This document shows positions 4,883-6,609 of a DNA stretch of 6,609 nt, piece after piece; the stretch's first letter is position 1, and each line of letters starts with the position of its first letter. Source of the DNA: an uncultured Bacilli bacterium (GTDB lineage Bacteria > Bacillota_I > Bacilli_A > RF39 > UBA660); the NCBI GenBank assembly GCA_910580135.1, contig CAJTXC010000078.1, forward strand, positions 1 through 6,609. Direction: 5' to 3'. The position numbers and the translations under genes were made by a program. Below the pieces are notes generated by a model. It made no database searches. It saw nothing but the letters and a program-made list of their open reading frames with translations, and had not been told where the DNA came from.

Positions 4883-5839
4883 ATGGAAGAGAAAATTTTA
4901 GATTTAATAAAAAAGTATGAAAACATTGTAATTGCAAGACACATTGGGGGAGATCCTGATGCATTAGGTTCTACTTTTGCTATGAAAGAAATAATCTTAA
5001 GTAATTTTCCTAATAAAAAAGTTTCTGTTGCAGGAGCGTCTATTTCTAAATTCAAGTTTTTTGGAGCACATGATAAGATAACCGATGAAATGTGTGAAAA
5101 CGCACTTTTAATAGCACTTGATATACCTGATATTAAAAGACTAGATGGTGTTGATTTTTACAAATTTAATGATGTTATTAAAATTGATCATCATCCAGAG
5201 ATTGATAAGTTTTCAGATGTAGAAATAGTTGATATAGATGCTTCTAGTGCTTCTGAATTAGTTGCAAAATGGTGTTATAAATGTAATCTTGAAATGCCAA
5301 AACATGCAGCGGAAAACATATTTATGGGGATTATTGCTGATACAAATAGGTTTTTGTTTGGGGCTAATAAACCAGAAACATATAAAATTGTTTTAGACTT
5401 AATAAAAAATGAAAACATAAAGCCAAATGAACTTTATGAGAAATTATATAAAAGAGGAATGTCAGAAGTAAGACTTGAAGGATTTATTTCTCTTAATATG
5501 AAAGTTAGCAAAAACGGATTAGGTTACGTTAAGATAACTGATAAAGATTTAAAAGATTATGGTGTGGATTCTGCAAGTGTTGGAAGTATAATGAATAATT
5601 ATAACTTCATTCACGGACTTATTTGTTGGGTAGTTTTTACCGAAGACGTGAAAAATGGTGTTATAAGAACATCTGCTAGAAGCCGTGGTGTTAAAATTAA
5701 TAAATTATTTGAACAATATAACGGTGGTGGCCATGTTTATGCTTGTGGAGCTAAGCTAAAAAGTTTTAGTGAAGCAGATGAAATAATTGATAAATTAGAT
5801 GAATTATGTAAGCAATACAAAGAAGACGAAGAACAGTAG
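4883..5839 (+). CDS. nrnA: DHH/DHHA1 phosphoesterase, NrnA-like (nanoRNase / pAp phosphatase)
   Basis: The 318-residue length fits NrnA (YtqI), a cytoplasmic Mn-dependent enzyme that degrades 2-5 nt RNA fragments and removes phosphate from pAp. Metal ligands of the DHH domain are visible in order: RHIGGDPDALGS (19-30; H20, D24, D26), D80 in ALDIPD, the name-giving IDHHPE (101-106; D102, H103, H104) and IIADTNRF (150-157; D153). The C-terminal DHHA1 domain carries RTSARSRG (262-269) and NGGGHVYACGA (280-290), the substrate-binding GGGH motif. The related stand-alone c-di-AMP/pApA phosphodiesterases of the same fold cannot be excluded, so the exact substrate is inference. The ATG at 4883 has AAGGA 6 bases upstream. 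The 12-base gap and lack of a terminator after ackA indicate a shared transcript. The acidic C-terminal tail (KEDEEQ) overlaps a weak hairpin. Confidence 0.9.
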   Translation: MEEKILDLIKKYENIVIARHIGGDPDALGSTFAMKEIILSNFPNKKVSVAGASISKFKFFGAHDKITDEMCENALLIALDIPDIKRLDGVDFYKFNDVIKIDHHPEIDKFSDVEIVDIDASSASELVAKWCYKCNLEMPKHAAENIFMGIIADTNRFLFGANKPETYKIVLDLIKNENIKPNELYEKLYKRGMSEVRLEGFISLNMKVSKNGLGYVKITDKDLKDYGVDSASVGSIMNNYNFIHGLICWVVFTEDVKNGVIRTSARSRGVKINKLFEQYNGGGHVYACGAKLKSFSEADEIIDKLDELCKQYKEDEEQ

Positions 5840-5848
5840 TCTTTTTTT
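5819..5848 (+). terminator. Weak possible terminator after the DHH gene
   Basis: Bases 5819-5827, ending in AAGAC, can pair with 5839-5847, beginning GTCTT, with one G-T wobble and an 11-base loop; a seven-T tract (5842-5848) forms much of the 3' arm. The stem starts inside the 3' end of the coding region and is mostly A-T pairs, so it may be inefficient. Confidence 0.4.
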
Positions 5849-5861
5849 GTTTGTCAAAATA

Positions 5862-5870
5862 TGATATTAT
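5862..5870 (+). promoter_or_regulatory. Extended -10 promoter for the membrane protein gene
   Basis: TGA-TATTAT matches the extended -10 pattern (TGn-TATAAT, five of six in the hexamer). No good -35 occurs at normal spacing, where there is only a T-run, which is typical of extended -10 promoters. The start codon is 27 bases downstream, with AAGGAG (5885-5890) between. Confidence 0.5.
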
Positions 5871-5897
5871 TTAACTAATGAATTAAGGAGCAGTATT

Positions 5898-6609
5898 ATG
5901 AAAAAGTTAGTAGAATTAACATCATGGCAAATTATTCCACCTAAACCATATGGTTTATTTCATATAACATTTTTTATAGTGGGAATGATTATTTGTATAT
6001 ATTTAGTAAAAAAATTAAAAAACTTAAATGATAAACAAAATAAAATGTTATTATTTTTTACTGGTTTATTTCTTTTGATAATAGAAATTTATAAACAATT
6101 TTTCTACTTTTACATTGTTAATAATGGGCATTATGATTTTAGTGTATTTCCTTTTCAACTTTGTGATGTACCAATGGTTTTATGTTTAATTATTCCTTTT
6201 ATAAAAAGTGAAAGAGTATTAAAAGGTATGTATAATTTTATGGTTTCTTATAATTTGCTTGGTGGTTTTATTACTTTTTTAGAACCTAGCGCACTATGTA
6301 GACCATACTTAATGATGATGCTTCATGGATTTGTTTGGCATTTAGTATTAGTCTTTATTGGTTTGTATTTAGCATTCTCAAATAGATGTTTGAAAAATAA
6401 AAAGGATTTCGTAACATCTATTAAAGTCTATATGGTATTATGTGTTATATCACTTGCATTAAATTTTCTACTAAAAGATGTATCAAATGGTAGTATGAAT
6501 GCATTTTATTTAGGACCTAGCACTAGTCCAATTATAGTATTTGAGACCATATCATTAAAATTTGTTTGGTTTGTTAACATGGTTCTATTTATATTGGTAA
6601 TGACTATTG
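5898..6609 (+). CDS. YwaF/TIGR02206-like integral membrane protein, partial
   Basis: The reading frame is open from the ATG at 5898 to the window end (237 codons plus one base), so the C-terminus is missing. AAGGAG lies 7 bases upstream of the ATG. About seven hydrophobic segments are visible, near residues 18-37, 50-73, 84-102, 112-128, 138-160, 174-193 and 213-237, with short basic loops such as KSERVLKG (103-110) and NRCLKNKK (162-169). FPFQLCD (84-90) resembles the LPLxLC motif of YwaF/TIGR02206 family proteins, and HGFVWH (143-148) and the FYLGPSTSP loop (203-211) also fit that family. The family is a set of bacterial membrane proteins of unknown function, usually about 230 residues, so little may be missing. 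The assignment rests on remembered motifs and topology rather than an alignment. The gene probably has its own promoter. Confidence 0.72.
   Translation, partial: MKKLVELTSWQIIPPKPYGLFHITFFIVGMIICIYLVKKLKNLNDKQNKMLLFFTGLFLLIIEIYKQFFYFYIVNNGHYDFSVFPFQLCDVPMVLCLIIPFIKSERVLKGMYNFMVSYNLLGGFITFLEPSALCRPYLMMMLHGFVWHLVLVFIGLYLAFSNRCLKNKKDFVTSIKVYMVLCVISLALNFLLKDVSNGSMNAFYLGPSTSPIIVFETISLKFVWFVNMVLFILVMTI

Noticed and set aside
4234..5055. Reverse-strand reading frames opposite ackA and the DHH gene
   Set aside because: They lie wholly or largely antisense to two confidently identified enzymes and show no recognisable domain or ribosome binding site.
1..6609. CRISPR array, insertion sequence, tRNA/rRNA or prophage elements
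   Set aside because: No regularly spaced repeats, transposase motifs, terminal inverted repeats, CCA-ended cloverleaf or phage genes were seen on either strand.

Overview
The window is AT-rich (roughly 30% GC by eye), uses strong AGGAGG-type ribosome binding sites, and carries two endospore markers: a YunB sporulation protein and an alpha/beta-type small acid-soluble spore protein (SASP). Together with YutD and DUF1292 family proteins this points to a low-GC, spore-forming Bacillota, probably a Bacilli/Erysipelotrichia-like gut lineage; the species cannot be named from this sequence. Trp is read from TGG and no gene has an in-frame TGA, so there is no sign of the Mycoplasma-type code.

All nine genes are on the + strand and the gaps are short (the longest is about 150 bases). 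Bases 1-876: an unrecognised charged protein with a C-terminal membrane anchor, closed by a hairpin terminator. Bases 877-1925: yunB, then a yutD homologue with its own vegetative-type promoter. Bases 1909-3285: a promoter, a DUF1292 protein and a 290-residue unrecognised protein with a long leucine zipper, closed by a second terminator; these two look like an operon. Bases 3333-3642: a single SASP gene with a near-perfect sigma-G promoter and its own terminator. Bases 3644-5848: ackA (acetate kinase) followed 12 bases later by an NrnA-like DHH/DHHA1 phosphoesterase, probably one transcript. Bases 5862-6609: a multi-pass YwaF/TIGR02206-type membrane protein cut off by the window end.

Functionally the window mixes sporulation (yunB and the SASP), central metabolism (acetate/ATP through AckA), small-nucleotide turnover (the DHH protein), and conserved or lineage-specific proteins of unknown role. 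No mobile element, CRISPR array, RNA gene, toxin-antitoxin pair or defence system is visible. The items most worth a second look are the leucine-zipper protein, the tail-anchored protein, the sigma-G promoter, and the lack of a ribosome binding site for yunB. I see no clear novel multi-gene system.
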